Positions 16,364 to 26,895 of a stretch of 64,000 nucleotides of DNA are shown piece after piece. Both the position numbers and the translations under genes were made by a program. Position 1 is the first letter of the stretch. Each line of letters opens with the position of its first letter. Source of the stretch: Echinicola shivajiensis (GTDB lineage: Bacteria; Bacteroidota; Bacteroidia; Cytophagales; Cyclobacteriaceae); assembly GCF_018642165.1 (NCBI RefSeq), contig NZ_JAHHZM010000022.1, positions 1 through 64,000 on the forward strand. Reading direction: 5' to 3'. The notes under the pieces were generated by a model. That model saw nothing but the letters and a program-made list of their open reading frames with translations, did no database searches and was not told where the DNA came from.

Positions 16364-17296
16364 CTAGGATTCATTAAAAATTTGCCGGGCTTTTTCCTTG
16401 TCCCTTTTTAGCTGAGCTTTAAGCTCTTCTAAATTTGCAAATTTTCTCTCCGCTCTCAAAAAATCTTTGAAATAAACTGTGATTTGTTTGTCGTATAAAT
16501 TGTCATTATAATCAAAAAGATGGGCTTCTACCGTCTTTTCTACGCCATCCACTGTAGGGCGGTTGCCGATATTGAGCATGGCTTGGTAAATCCTTTGTTC
16601 CACGGCTACCTCTACCACATAGGCACCATCTCCGGGGATCAGCTTATAATTGCTCGGTACATGGATATTGGCCGTGGGAAAATCAATGGACCGGCCGATC
16701 TGCTGTCCCTTGATCACTATGCCGTTCAGTTCATATTCCCTGCCCAAAAATTCATTGGCCTCTGCCACATGGCCAGCCAGTAGGGCTTTTCTGATCTTGG
16801 TACTGGAGATGCCTACATTGTCCACATCTTCCCTTGAAATCTCCTCCAGTTCAAAGCCATATCGGTCAATATTGGCTTTCAGGTGATCGAAGCTGCCTTC
16901 ACGGTTTTTGCCAAAGCGGTGGTCATAGCCAATGACCAGTTTTTTGGTATGGATTTTATCTATTAAGACTTTCTGGATGAACTCTTCACCTGTCAACTGG
17001 GAAAATTCCTTGGTAAAGGGGATGGTGATCAAATGATCTATTCCTGCTTTTTCCAGGAGCTTGGCCTTTTCCTCAAAAGTGGTCAATAAGCGTAAATTGT
17101 GCTCCTCAGGGTGTAAAACTAACCTTGGATGTGGCCAAAAGGTGATTAACACGGTCTCGCCGTCCATTTGGTCGGCAATATCCCTGATTCTGGCCAATAT
17201 TTTTTGATGTCCCAAGTGGACACCGTCAAAGGTCCCACTGGTCACTACGGCATTCTTTATAGGTAGGAAGTGATCAAGTCCTTCGTAAATTTTCAT
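16364..17296 (-). CDS. ribF: Bifunctional riboflavin kinase/FAD synthetase
   Basis: This 310-residue enzyme makes FMN and then FAD. The N-terminal adenylyltransferase domain has GTFDGVHLGHQKIL (residues 21-34), the HIGH-like nucleotide motif, and GYDHRFGKNR further on. The C-terminal riboflavin kinase domain begins near residue 180 with the PTANI motif and continues to about 305. Length and domain order are those of typical bacterial RibF. The start overlaps the truB stop by 4 bp, so the two are translationally coupled. It acts in the cytoplasm. Confidence 0.95.
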   Translation of the reverse strand: MKIYEGLDHFLPIKNAVVTSGTFDGVHLGHQKILARIRDIADQMDGETVLITFWPHPRLVLHPEEHNLRLLTTFEEKAKLLEKAGIDHLITIPFTKEFSQLTGEEFIQKVLIDKIHTKKLVIGYDHRFGKNREGSFDHLKANIDRYGFELEEISREDVDNVGISSTKIRKALLAGHVAEANEFLGREYELNGIVIKGQQIGRSIDFPTANIHVPSNYKLIPGDGAYVVEVAVEQRIYQAMLNIGNRPTVDGVEKTVEAHLFDYNDNLYDKQITVYFKDFLRAERKFANLEELKAQLKRDKEKARQIFNES

Positions 17297-17976
17297 CCCT
17301 TGGCTTCTTTTTCCGCTTTGATCTTTTCTACTAAGTCCAATACCTCTTCTGCATCCTTAAGGTGGAAGTCTCCGATGCGTGTACGGGTAAGGGCAGACAT
17401 ATAGGCACCGACTTTTAGTTCTTCTCCTAAGTCCCTGGCCAAACTCCTGATATAGGTTCCTTTGGAACATACGATCCGGAAGTCTATTTCAGGCAGTTCA
17501 CATCGGGTGATTTCAAAAGTCGAAACTTGTACAGGTCTTGGCTCCAATTTTACATCAATACCCTTTCTGGCTGATTCATATACCCTTTTCCCGTCCTTTT
17601 TGATGGCCGAATGGGTAGGGGGAACCTGCATGATATCCCCAGAGAATTTCTTACAGGCTACTTGGATGTCTTCAAGGCTCAGGTGGGATGGATCAGCCAC
17701 TTCTTTTACCTCTTGCTCCAAATCAAAGGATTCGGTAGTTTTTCCCAATACAAAAGTACCGGTATACTCTTTTTCCTGGCCCATAAAATCATTGATGCTC
17801 TTGGTCTTTTTCCCGGCACAAATGATCAATAATCCAGTGGCCAGCGGATCCAAAGTTCCTGCGTGGCCCACTTTTTTTATCTTTAGGGCATTTCTCACCT
17901 TTTTAACCACATCAAATGAGGTCCATTGATAAGGTTTATTGATCAAAAATACTTCTCCGTAAGGTTTCTCGTCCAT
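17293..17976 (-). CDS. truB: tRNA pseudouridine(55) synthase
   Basis: TruB converts U55 of tRNA to pseudouridine. This 227-residue protein contains the catalytic motif HAGTLDPLATGLL, which places the nucleophile at Asp43, and the KxxGxT-type stretch KGTYIRSLARDLGE. It is a compact form that lacks the long C-terminal PUA domain seen in E. coli, as is common in Bacteroidetes. The stop overlaps the ribF start, and the start lies 2 bp from the uppP stop, so it is in one transcription unit with both. Confidence 0.95.
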   Translation of the reverse strand: MDEKPYGEVFLINKPYQWTSFDVVKKVRNALKIKKVGHAGTLDPLATGLLIICAGKKTKSINDFMGQEKEYTGTFVLGKTTESFDLEQEVKEVADPSHLSLEDIQVACKKFSGDIMQVPPTHSAIKKDGKRVYESARKGIDVKLEPRPVQVSTFEITRCELPEIDFRIVCSKGTYIRSLARDLGEELKVGAYMSALTRTRIGDFHLKDAEEVLDLVEKIKAEKEAKG

Positions 17977-17977
17977 G

Positions 17978-18775
17978 CTACATTAATAAGCCACCCATTA
18001 CGGCAATAGTACCTACGATGGCGCAATAAATGGCAAAGTAAATAAGCTTTCCCCGTTTTACAATATTAATCATCCAGATACATGCTGCCAAGCCTGCAAT
18101 AAATGCTGCCAGAAATCCGGCCGTCAGGCTGATGGCTGAAATGCCTTCGGCTATGCTTGGGTCTTTGAAAAACTTTAGAAGCTTGATAGCGGAAGCGCCC
18201 AAGATCGGAATCAAGACCATCAGAAAGGAAAATCTGGTGGCTTTTTCCTTTTCCACACCGATCAATAAGGCTGTCGCAATGGTCGATCCTGACCGACTGA
18301 TGCCGGGCATAATGGCAATGGTTTGGGCGATGCCTATTACAATGGCCTTGGGGAAAGTGACTATTCCGTCTCTTTTGGCAGCAAAGTGAGAGAAGGCCAG
18401 TAATATGGCCGTCAATATCAACATGGCACCCACCAAGAGGATTTTTCCGCCAAACAGGGCTTCTATTTGTTCTTCAAAGAGCACTCCAACAATTCCAATA
18501 GGAATCATGGAAAGAACGATTTTAGCCGCGAATTTAGTCCCTCCGTTCCACTGGAATTTCAATAAATCCCGGATGATATTGATAATATCCTTACGAAAGA
18601 CGATGATGGTACTTAAGGCGGTAGCGGCATGAACCACTACAGTGAATAAAAGATTGTCGGCGGCTTCAACGCCCAAAAGGAATGACCCCAATTCAATATG
18701 CCCACTACTGGAAACAGGCAAAAACTCTGTTAGCCCCTGGATAATGCCCAGGATAATGGCTTCAATAATACTCAT
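17978..18775 (-). CDS. uppP: Undecaprenyl-diphosphate phosphatase
   Basis: UppP (BacA) dephosphorylates undecaprenyl-PP and so recycles the lipid carrier for peptidoglycan and other wall polymers. This 265-residue integral membrane protein has the first catalytic motif QGLTEFLPVSSSGH (residues 13-26) and the second GISRSGSTIA, plus about eight membrane helices. Length is typical. It belongs to the minus-strand cluster ftsX-DUF3098-uppP-truB-ribF. Loss of uppP function is linked to bacitracin sensitivity in known members. Confidence 0.95.
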   Translation of the reverse strand: MSIIEAIILGIIQGLTEFLPVSSSGHIELGSFLLGVEAADNLLFTVVVHAATALSTIIVFRKDIINIIRDLLKFQWNGGTKFAAKIVLSMIPIGIVGVLFEEQIEALFGGKILLVGAMLILTAILLAFSHFAAKRDGIVTFPKAIVIGIAQTIAIMPGISRSGSTIATALLIGVEKEKATRFSFLMVLIPILGASAIKLLKFFKDPSIAEGISAISLTAGFLAAFIAGLAACIWMINIVKRGKLIYFAIYCAIVGTIAVMGGLLM

Positions 18776-18783
18776 TGATCAAT

Positions 18784-18990
18784 TTAATTGTCTGACTTGT
18801 GAAAAATCGCGTAAAACTCGAAAATAAATCCAAAAAGGGTGACCAATGGGCCCAGAGTAAGGCCTAGGAATCCGAATCCATGCGGTTCGCTGTCCAGTCC
18901 CATGATGATAAATCCTACCACAATAATGGCAATGCCTATCAACATCAGTGTATAGTTCTTCTTTGAAAAAGGTAAGTTGTTTTGATCCAT
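18784..18990 (-). CDS. DUF3098 family small membrane protein
   Basis: This 68-residue protein has two hydrophobic segments (LMLIGIAIIVVGFIIMGL and FLGLTLGPLVTLFGFIFEFYAIF) that span the membrane, with a short polar N-terminus. It matches the small Bacteroidetes DUF3098 proteins that are encoded between ftsX and uppP. Function is unknown. It starts 1 bp after the ftsX stop and ends 8 bp before uppP. The conserved position suggests a role in division or wall lipid recycling, which is inference. Confidence 0.8.
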   Translation of the reverse strand: MDQNNLPFSKKNYTLMLIGIAIIVVGFIIMGLDSEPHGFGFLGLTLGPLVTLFGFIFEFYAIFHKSDN

Positions 18991-18991
18991 T

Positions 18992-19885
18992 TTAATATAA
19001 TTCGTCCAATGTCATGTTTAAGTATTTGTTGACTGCTCTGAGGGTACTGAAAAAGGATAATATAGCACCTAGGAGTATCAATCCTCCAAAGAGCATCAAC
19101 AGCATTTCTTCATTTTGTAATAAGGCAAAACCATCAATATTGGCTTTGGTGTATTCTATCAAACCATAAAGGATGGCTGAAGCCAAAACACCTGCCATTG
19201 CCCCGTAAAAGAAGGACCTGTTTAGGAATGGTTTTCTGATAAAGCCTTTGGTTGCTCCGACCAACTGCATGCTTCGAATAAGGAAACGTTGTGAAAAGAG
19301 CGCCAGCCTGATGGTATTATTGATCAAAATGATCACGGTAAAGATGAGGATAAGGATAAATGCCCCTAAAACCATGCTGACCTTGACCAGGTTATTGTTG
19401 ATGGATTCCACGAGATCATTCATATAAGTGACCTCAAAAACTCCGTTTAGGTCTTCTATTTCTGCTACGATTTTTTCCATCTGATCAGAAGTCTGAAACT
19501 CTTCCTTGACAGAAAGTACATAGCTATGTCTTAGTGGGTTGTCTTCTAGGAATTTTCCAAAATCCTCTCCAGTGTCCTTCAAGAATGATGCTGCAGCCTC
19601 ATCTGCAGATATATAATTGATCTGTGGACCTTCGCCTTCTTTGCTCAACACATAAGCTTGTGCTTCCAGTGTCTTACCGATTTTGGCATTGTCCGCATCT
19701 GAAATATTCTTGTTGAGGAAAACCTGTATTTCTATATTTTCCCTGATAATGGAGGTAAGGGTCCGTGCTTGGATGACAATTACCCCAAAGAGCCCTACAA
19801 TAAAAAGTGATAGGGTGGTGCTGAACAGCACACTCATAAACTTAAAACTTCCTAGTCTTGTCTTTTTCCTTAGAGATTTGCTCAT
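18992..19885 (-). CDS. ftsX: Cell division protein FtsX
   Basis: This 297-residue membrane protein shows the FtsX pattern: one N-terminal membrane helix, a periplasmic loop (about residues 50-165 with NDLVESIN at its end) and three more helices at about 165-190, 225-245 and 262-285. Its ABC partner FtsE is not encoded beside it and may be elsewhere, as is usual in Bacteroidetes. FtsEX controls peptidoglycan hydrolases at the septum. It is the first gene of the minus-strand cluster, so the promoter must lie at 19886-20258. Confidence 0.9.
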   Translation of the reverse strand: MSKSLRKKTRLGSFKFMSVLFSTTLSLFIVGLFGVIVIQARTLTSIIRENIEIQVFLNKNISDADNAKIGKTLEAQAYVLSKEGEGPQINYISADEAAASFLKDTGEDFGKFLEDNPLRHSYVLSVKEEFQTSDQMEKIVAEIEDLNGVFEVTYMNDLVESINNNLVKVSMVLGAFILILIFTVIILINNTIRLALFSQRFLIRSMQLVGATKGFIRKPFLNRSFFYGAMAGVLASAILYGLIEYTKANIDGFALLQNEEMLLMLFGGLILLGAILSFFSTLRAVNKYLNMTLDELY

Positions 19886-20258
19886 GTTGCTATGAATTCC
19901 TCCAAAATTAATCAGCTATCTGTATTAAACCAATCTTATTGAATAAAATGCCAAGGTGAATTTGTGGATTGGTTTTTTTGATATTGGTTTAAACGCATTT
20001 CACTTATTGAATATTTTTAGCATAGTAATTAATTGATAGATTCTAAGCATCTCCGACACAAATTGTCAGACTGTTGGAAATTAGTCCACTGATATGAAAT
20101 TGGATAATCTTAAAATGTTTTTTTGAAGGATAGGTTTAGGGTGTTTTTGAAATATAATTTTGAATTTTATTAAATAATTTTCTTTTATTTGGGCTTTGTT
20201 TGCTGATTGGACCAGTGAGGAAAGTTTAGTTTGATATTAGGAGTCGTAATAAGTTGTC
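19886..20258. other. Divergent promoter region between ftsX and AGCS gene
   Basis: AT-rich DNA with the transcription starts of the ftsX cluster (minus) and of the symporter gene (plus). TTTG and TATTTG stretches near 20190-20210 are possible parts of a Bacteroidetes promoter, but the spacing is not clear. No RNA gene or ORF is seen. Confidence 0.4.
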
Positions 20259-21689
20259 ATGAAGGAAATCGTAGAAGCTGTAAATAATGTAGTTTGGAGC
20301 AATGCCTTGATCGTTTTGTGTTTGGTGGCAGGAGTTTATTTTTCTGTGGTGACCAAGTTTCTTCAAGTAAGGTATATCAAGGAAATGCTTCGGCTTTTGT
20401 TTAAGGGTAAGCCTTCGGAAAAAGGAGTTTCTTCATTTCAGGCCTTTGCCTTGGCCATCTCTGGTAGGGTAGGTACAGGAAATATTGCTGGCGTGGCCAC
20501 GGCCATAGCCATGGGGGGACCAGGAGCTATTTTTTGGATGTGGGTAATTGCCTTTCTGGGTTCCGCATCTGCATTTATAGAATCTACTTTAGGCCAGCTC
20601 TATAAGGAAGTTAATGATGGAGAATACCGCGGTGGTCCGGCCTATTATATAGAAAAAGGACTTGGCATTAAATGGTATGGGCTATTATTTGCCTTTGCTA
20701 CCATTTTGAGTATGGCGGTATTTATGCCAGGGGTACAAAGTAACAGTATAGCCCTCAGCATGAAAAATGCATTTGACATTCCTGCTGAAATCACCGGAAT
20801 AGGAGTGACCATATTATTGGGCTTGATCATTATCGGTGGGGTGAAGCGTATCAGTAAAGTGGCTGAAGTGGTTATTCCATTTATGGCTGCTGCCTATATA
20901 TTGATGGCAGTAGTGATCATCTTTATAAATATCGAGGAGGTACCAGGGGTTTTAAGCATGATCATAGGTGCTGCATTTAATCTGGAATCGGCTTTTAGTG
21001 GCGTTTTCGGTATGGCCATTGCTTGGGGTGTTAAAAGAGGTATTTATTCCAACGAAGCAGGGCAGGGATCGGCCCCTCATGCTGCAGCTGCTGCTGAGGT
21101 CAGCCATCCAGCCAAACAAGGATTGGTGCAGGCCTTTTCAGTATATGTGGATACTTTGTTCGTTTGTACAGCCACAGCCCTGATGATCCTATTTACCGGG
21201 CAATATAATGTGATCAATCCTGAGGGAGGCTTTCTCGTTGAGAATTTACCTGGTGTGGAAATAGGCCCTGAATATACCCAGTATGCAGTGGCAACGCATT
21301 TTCCTGATTTGGGAAGCGGATTTGTAGCGGTTTCATTATTGTTTTTTGCCTTTACTACCATTATGGCCTATTACTATATAGCAGAGACTAACTTGAGTTA
21401 TCTCAATAGAAATAAGCATAGAGCTTGGGCTTTATGGGGACTGCGCTTATTGTTCTTAATCACTACTTTTTATGGTGCCATCCGTACAGCTCAGCTGGCT
21501 TGGACCATGGGGGATATTGGAGTGGGGATAATGGCCTGGTTAAACGTTATTGCCATTTTATTATTGAGAAAGCCGGCCCTAAAAGTATTCAATGATTACA
21601 CCAAGCAATTAAAAGAAGGCAAAGATCCTGTCTTTAATTCCAAAGAAGTGGGTATTAAGAATGCTGAGTTTTGGGAGGATAATAAGTAA
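20259..21689 (+). CDS. Sodium:alanine symporter family protein (AGCS)
   Basis: A 476-residue permease of the alanine/glycine:cation symporter family, importing small neutral amino acids with Na+. The family signature region GRVGTGNIAGVATAIAMGGP lies near residues 70-90, and the second conserved region GVKRGIYSNEAGQGSAPHAA near 258-280. About ten membrane helices are visible. Length is typical of complete members. It is a single gene with its own upstream region. Substrate choice between alanine, glycine and serine cannot be read from the sequence. Confidence 0.9.
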   Translation: MKEIVEAVNNVVWSNALIVLCLVAGVYFSVVTKFLQVRYIKEMLRLLFKGKPSEKGVSSFQAFALAISGRVGTGNIAGVATAIAMGGPGAIFWMWVIAFLGSASAFIESTLGQLYKEVNDGEYRGGPAYYIEKGLGIKWYGLLFAFATILSMAVFMPGVQSNSIALSMKNAFDIPAEITGIGVTILLGLIIIGGVKRISKVAEVVIPFMAAAYILMAVVIIFINIEEVPGVLSMIIGAAFNLESAFSGVFGMAIAWGVKRGIYSNEAGQGSAPHAAAAAEVSHPAKQGLVQAFSVYVDTLFVCTATALMILFTGQYNVINPEGGFLVENLPGVEIGPEYTQYAVATHFPDLGSGFVAVSLLFFAFTTIMAYYYIAETNLSYLNRNKHRAWALWGLRLLFLITTFYGAIRTAQLAWTMGDIGVGIMAWLNVIAILLLRKPALKVFNDYTKQLKEGKDPVFNSKEVGIKNAEFWEDNK

Positions 21690-22287
21690 AACAGATCAAG
21701 CATATTTCTGGGAGATAGGTAAATCAGTAATAACCTATATTGATCCATATCAACAAAAATTGTAGGTGTTCCCGTAATGTTGGACAAAATCAGGCATTGC
21801 AGGAATCTTATTGTTTTCTGTTCTTTTCCATTGATGAAAAGAACCAAAAATCTAGGCTATGGAGTCTTCTTCAAATTGAGGTAATTTCGTTTCCGATTAG
21901 AAGCCTTTTGTATCAATTTGATTTTGTGCCATTTGCTGTAGGCTAAAAATGAGCGGATCTCGCTGTTCCACGACGCGAGCTAGCTCATTTTCTTTACGCC
22001 TCAATCAACTGTCCCAAAAACGAATGCTCCAAAGGCCAAATTCAAATAATGGATTTTCTTTGAATATTTCGTTTCTCCAAGTGGATGAGCAAAGTTCAGA
22101 CAGAAGTATAAAATTATTTTAAACAATAGTAATGGCTCTGAGTGTTGGGATGAAAAGAATGAACGCAGACTTTTGGTGGACTGATAATCACACCTGTGTA
22201 TATCTGTGGTGAAAAAAGGGATAATGAAAAAAAACATACTAAAATTTAATACTCATACCTATACCTTTTCCCAATGATGCAGTAAAA
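21690..22287. other. Intergenic region with two stable hairpins
   Basis: No gene is supported here. At 21820-21844 GTTCTTTTC and GAAAAGAAC form a perfect 9-bp hairpin. At 21946-21991 a long, slightly imperfect hairpin (AAAATGAGC outer arm, CTCGC inner arm) ends in T-runs on both strands. Between them runs degenerate sequence that looks like a decayed repeat. The second hairpin could serve as terminator for the symporter gene. Confidence 0.45.
21946..21991. terminator. Long terminator-type hairpin
   Basis: The arms AAAATGAGC and GCTCATTTT pair, then after a small internal mismatch CTCGC and GCGAG. The loop is TGTTCCACGAC. A/T-runs on both sides make it usable in either direction, about 260 bp beyond the symporter stop. 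Confidence 0.5.
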
Positions 22288-22677
22288 CTATTCCCAGATC
22301 CCTTTGGGTACAATTTCCAAAACATGCCCGAAGGGATCCTCAAAATAACAGCTTTTCAGCCCATCTTTCCATTCTTGCTCATGGGTGATTTTAATTCCTG
22401 AGTCAATCAGCTCATTTTTCCTGATTTCATAGTCCTTTGCCTGTACCTCAAAAGCGATATGCTGTTTCCCACTTGCATAATGTGCGGGAAGATTGCTTTC
22501 TTTTTCGGTGGTCTCAGGGATAAAACAAAGCAATACTGAGCTGCCACACCTGAAAAAAATATGCCGATTCATCTCCTTGGAAATAATCGGCATACCTAAG
22601 TTGTTGTGGTAAAATTCTTCAGCCTTATCTAAATCATTGATATAAAGGCAAGTTTCTTTGATCTGTGTGAATTCCAT
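22288..22677 (-). CDS. VOC-family (glyoxalase-like) protein
   Basis: This 129-residue protein fits the vicinal oxygen chelate fold: it opens with ETCLYINDLDKAEEFYHNNLG and closes with SCYFEDPFGHVLEIVPKG, the two conserved ends of the fold, with candidate metal ligands His and Glu. Members are glyoxalases, dioxygenases or resistance proteins, and the substrate here is unknown. It is in front of the hom stop on the same strand and may be a separate unit or the tail of the methionine operon; the gap to hom is 44 bp. Confidence 0.8.
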   Translation of the reverse strand: MEFTQIKETCLYINDLDKAEEFYHNNLGMPIISKEMNRHIFFRCGSSVLLCFIPETTEKESNLPAHYASGKQHIAFEVQAKDYEIRKNELIDSGIKITHEQEWKDGLKSCYFEDPFGHVLEIVPKGIWE

Positions 22678-22721
22678 GATTTAATTTAATCAATCTATTG
22701 GGGAATTCACATGGATAGTTT

Positions 22722-23948
22722 TTAGCTTATACTAGTTGCTACTCTTGATTTGAGGAAGTCTTCAAGCAAATCCAAGGCAAGGCTATCATTAATTGCCAAT
22801 ATGGATAATTCTTCCTGACTGATGCTTGATTCATGTTCCAATATACTAGCAGTATTTAGCGGCGTGATGGCCCAGTACTGATCATTTCTGAAAATGATTG
22901 ATTCAACATCCGTAAACTTTTCTAAAATTGATCGCTGTTTAGCTCTTAAAAGTACTTTCTCATGGACTGCTTTAGGAACAATGGTAACTGGATTTTTTCC
23001 ATTCAGTTTATCATAGCCATAGGCATATCCGTTTTCCAATTTGCATAGGTCGGCATATACTGAAGCTCCAGTAGGATAGCTTCCTGCCCCTTTCCCCAAA
23101 TAAAACTGTTCACCTAGATTGATGGAATTCACCTTTATGGCATTGTATTCATTCTCCACCATAAATAGTGCATCCTTGGGGTTGACCAATGATGGCAGAA
23201 TATAGGCGGCTATTCCATCTTCGTTTCTGTAAGCCTTTGCTACCAATTTGATCTTTAAACCAAACTCCTTTGCTAGATTGACTTCTTCCAGGCTAATGTG
23301 CTGAATACCCAGTGTAGCAATGTTTTTCTCTTCAATATACTGCCCAAAGGCATGCAGTGCCAAAATGGAAAGTTTGCTCTTTACATCGCTTCCATTAAGG
23401 TCCAGACTAGGGTCAGCTTCGGCAAATCCATTTTCCTGCGCTAAGCTAATGGCATCAGCAATACTTAGCCCGTCTTCAAAAAGACGGGTAAGGATATAGT
23501 TAGAGGAGCCGTTGAGTATGCCCTCTAATGATTCAATTTGATCTCCGGCAAATTGGGTGTCCAATGTGGTAATTACTGGAATGCCTGCAGCAGCAGAGGC
23601 TTCATACAATAAGCTGCCTCCAAAGTCTTTTTCCAATTGGATAAGCTCAGGCAGGTGAGTGGCCAACATTTTTTTATTGGCAGAGATCACCTTTTTCCCC
23701 TTTTTGAGCAGTGTACTTACATAATCATAGGCTTTGTCAGCATCAGAAATCAGTTCTATTCCAGTTTCAATCTCCTTTTCCAAAATATCATTTGGTTCAA
23801 AGGAAAAGGAAATTTCACTGTTTCTGTTTTTACTAGGGTTTTGTACAACTATGGTGTCGGGCTCAAGGCCTTGTTGGTGCTTTTGGGCAATTTCATAATA
23901 CCCTTGACCAACTACGCCAAAGCCAAATAAGCCAATCTGTTTAGCCAT
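22722..23948 (-). CDS. hom: Homoserine dehydrogenase
   Basis: This enzyme reduces aspartate semialdehyde to homoserine, the branch point for methionine and threonine. The NAD(P)-binding motif LFGFGVVGQGYYE is at residues 7-19, and ANKKMLATH and SSNYILTRLFEDGLS, conserved in the catalytic domain, follow. The 408 residues contain the dehydrogenase and a C-terminal region of regulatory (ACT-like) length. The start overlaps the metX stop by 8 bp, so translation is coupled. It ends the operon metY-metX-hom on the minus strand. Confidence 0.92.
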   Translation of the reverse strand: MAKQIGLFGFGVVGQGYYEIAQKHQQGLEPDTIVVQNPSKNRNSEISFSFEPNDILEKEIETGIELISDADKAYDYVSTLLKKGKKVISANKKMLATHLPELIQLEKDFGGSLLYEASAAAGIPVITTLDTQFAGDQIESLEGILNGSSNYILTRLFEDGLSIADAISLAQENGFAEADPSLDLNGSDVKSKLSILALHAFGQYIEEKNIATLGIQHISLEEVNLAKEFGLKIKLVAKAYRNEDGIAAYILPSLVNPKDALFMVENEYNAIKVNSINLGEQFYLGKGAGSYPTGASVYADLCKLENGYAYGYDKLNGKNPVTIVPKAVHEKVLLRAKQRSILEKFTDVESIIFRNDQYWAITPLNTASILEHESSISQEELSILAINDSLALDLLEDFLKSRVATSIS

Positions 23949-24996
23949 TATTTTCCAGATAAAAAGATTTTAATATATAATTTAACTGCTCATTTTCGAC
24001 CAAAAAAGCATCATGGCCATATATGGAGCTGATTTCTCTATAGGTACCGTTAGGTACATTTTTACTGATAAATTGGGATTCTTCCTTAGTAAACAAGAGG
24101 TCAGTATTGATGCCAATGGATAGAACCTTGGATTTTATCTGAGAAAGTGCAGCTGCAGTGCCTCCTCGGCCTCTTCCTAGATCATGACTGTCCATCGCTT
24201 TGGTCAATACCCAGTAAGAGAGGGCATTGAACCTGTTGGCCAGCTTTTGGCCTTGGTATCTAAGGTATGAGCTGACTTTAAAATGGTCAATTTTTTCTTC
24301 TGTTTCTCCTTGGCTTGCTTGGAAGATATCTTGGTGCCTGTAACTCAGCATTCCGATAGCTCGGGCAGCTTCAAGCCCCTTTTTGCCAGCATCTGGATTG
24401 TTTTGTCCCCAGGTGCTATCAGATTCAATGGACATTCTTTGCGCTTCATTGAAGCCGATTGTCCAAGGAGAGGTTTTTGCATTGGAAGCGACGATGACTG
24501 TGTTTTTAACCTTTTCCGCTAGTTTGTAGGACCATTCCAAGGCTACTTGGCCGCCAAGTGAACCGCCAATCACCGTATCTATTTGCTGAATGCCAAGGTG
24601 CTCCCGAAGCTTGTCAAAAGCGTTTGCCATATCCCTGGTAGAAAGGTTTGGAAAGTCATAGTAGTATGGCTTTCCAGTTTTTGGGTCCTCACTTAATGGC
24701 TGAGTGGAACCGTAACAAGATCCTAACAGGTTGGCACAGACAATGAAGTATTTGGTAGGGTCGAAGAATTTGTCTTCTCCCACTAATCCACTCCACCACT
24801 CATGGACATTGGCATCTCCAGTGAGTGCATGTAGGACCCAAATTACATTGTCCTTTTTTGGGGTAAGGTGTCCTTGGGTAGTATAGCTCAATTGAAACTC
24901 TTGTAGGGTTTCTCCTGAATCCAACTTCAATTCTTCCTCACAATGGAAAACTTCTTGGCTCATATCGGTAATCAGATACGGTGATTGTAAGTTCAT
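23941..24996 (-). CDS. metX: Homoserine O-acetyltransferase
   Basis: MetX acetylates homoserine from acetyl-CoA, the first committed step to methionine by direct sulfhydrylation. The alpha/beta-hydrolase fold carries the nucleophile in IGGSLGGQVALEW (Ser146). The acid/base pair is plausible at Asp of SIGINTDLLFT and His of YGHDAFL. The 351 residues fit a MetX (not MetA) enzyme. The gene lies 4 bp after metY and overlaps hom, giving a compact operon. Control is probably by the SAM-I riboswitch in front of metY. Confidence 0.92.
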   Translation of the reverse strand: MNLQSPYLITDMSQEVFHCEEELKLDSGETLQEFQLSYTTQGHLTPKKDNVIWVLHALTGDANVHEWWSGLVGEDKFFDPTKYFIVCANLLGSCYGSTQPLSEDPKTGKPYYYDFPNLSTRDMANAFDKLREHLGIQQIDTVIGGSLGGQVALEWSYKLAEKVKNTVIVASNAKTSPWTIGFNEAQRMSIESDSTWGQNNPDAGKKGLEAARAIGMLSYRHQDIFQASQGETEEKIDHFKVSSYLRYQGQKLANRFNALSYWVLTKAMDSHDLGRGRGGTAAALSQIKSKVLSIGINTDLLFTKEESQFISKNVPNGTYREISSIYGHDAFLVENEQLNYILKSFYLENNG

Positions 24997-25000
24997 TTTA

Positions 25001-26320
<1,320 letters not shown>

Positions 26321-26508
26321 TTAGTTAAATTGACAAAGAAATTTTTAAAGAAATGGTATTAAATAATAGTCTGCCTGAATTAGAAATTAAAGGGCATAAA
26401 ATTATTCTTGTGCATTGATTTATGGCACATATAAAAGTTGAACTCAGAAAATTTTGCTTGTTGCTTTGTCTTTGGTGTTGTCCCTTTTGTAAAATTCATA
26501 TCTTAAGA

Positions 26509-26616
26509 ATTTATATTTCCAAATGCGGATATTCACATTTGGCAGGAATTGGCACCTTGGATTTTCCAGGTTGCCAGAGGGTCTATGAGCCTGTCTCTCA
26601 CCTCTTCTGTATAAAT
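26509..26616 (-). ncRNA. SAM-I riboswitch (S-box)
   Basis: On the minus strand the transcript shows the S-box core: GAGACAGGCTCATAGACCCT, CTGGCAACCTG and then AAGGTGCCAATTCCTGCC. The P1 ends are ATTTATA (26616-26610) and TATAAAT (26515-26509), closing a 108-nt aptamer. It precedes metY-metX-hom, the expected target. The stretch from 26508 to the metY start (about 200 nt) is the expression platform. No strong terminator hairpin is obvious there, so control may act on translation or on a weak structure. Confidence 0.9.
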
Positions 26617-26645
26617 CCTGAACTTTTAAAAAGTAAAGGATATCA

Positions 26646-26676
26646 CAAAGTAACTATTCAAATTTTGAATTTGCAA
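26646..26676 (-). promoter_or_regulatory. Probable promoter of metY-metX-hom
   Basis: On the minus strand, TTG and then TTACTTTG lie 20 bp apart. This fits the Bacteroidetes promoter pattern (TTG-n19-21-TAnnTTTG) with one mismatch in the -7 box. Transcription would begin about 20 bp before the riboswitch. Confidence 0.45.
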
Positions 26677-26895
26677 GCTTTCGAAAAAGACTTTTTGGTA
26701 ATTTTATGTAATAGTACAATCCCTATAAAACCAATAGGGAAATAGGAAGGTAGGTGTTTTTGCTAAAGAAAGTCCTTATATGAACTTTAAAAAGTGTTTT
26801 TAAAACGAAAGAATTTGAAAGATTGTCTTACTGGCCTTGTTTCAAGAAAGAGGCATTGTGAAATTCTTTTACTGCTGAATAACAAGAAGGGTGAA

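Noticed and set aside
26422-26745. 107-codon plus-strand frame in front of metY
   Set aside because: It is antisense to the SAM-I riboswitch and its composition (Cys-, Leu-rich with no domain) is not protein-like.
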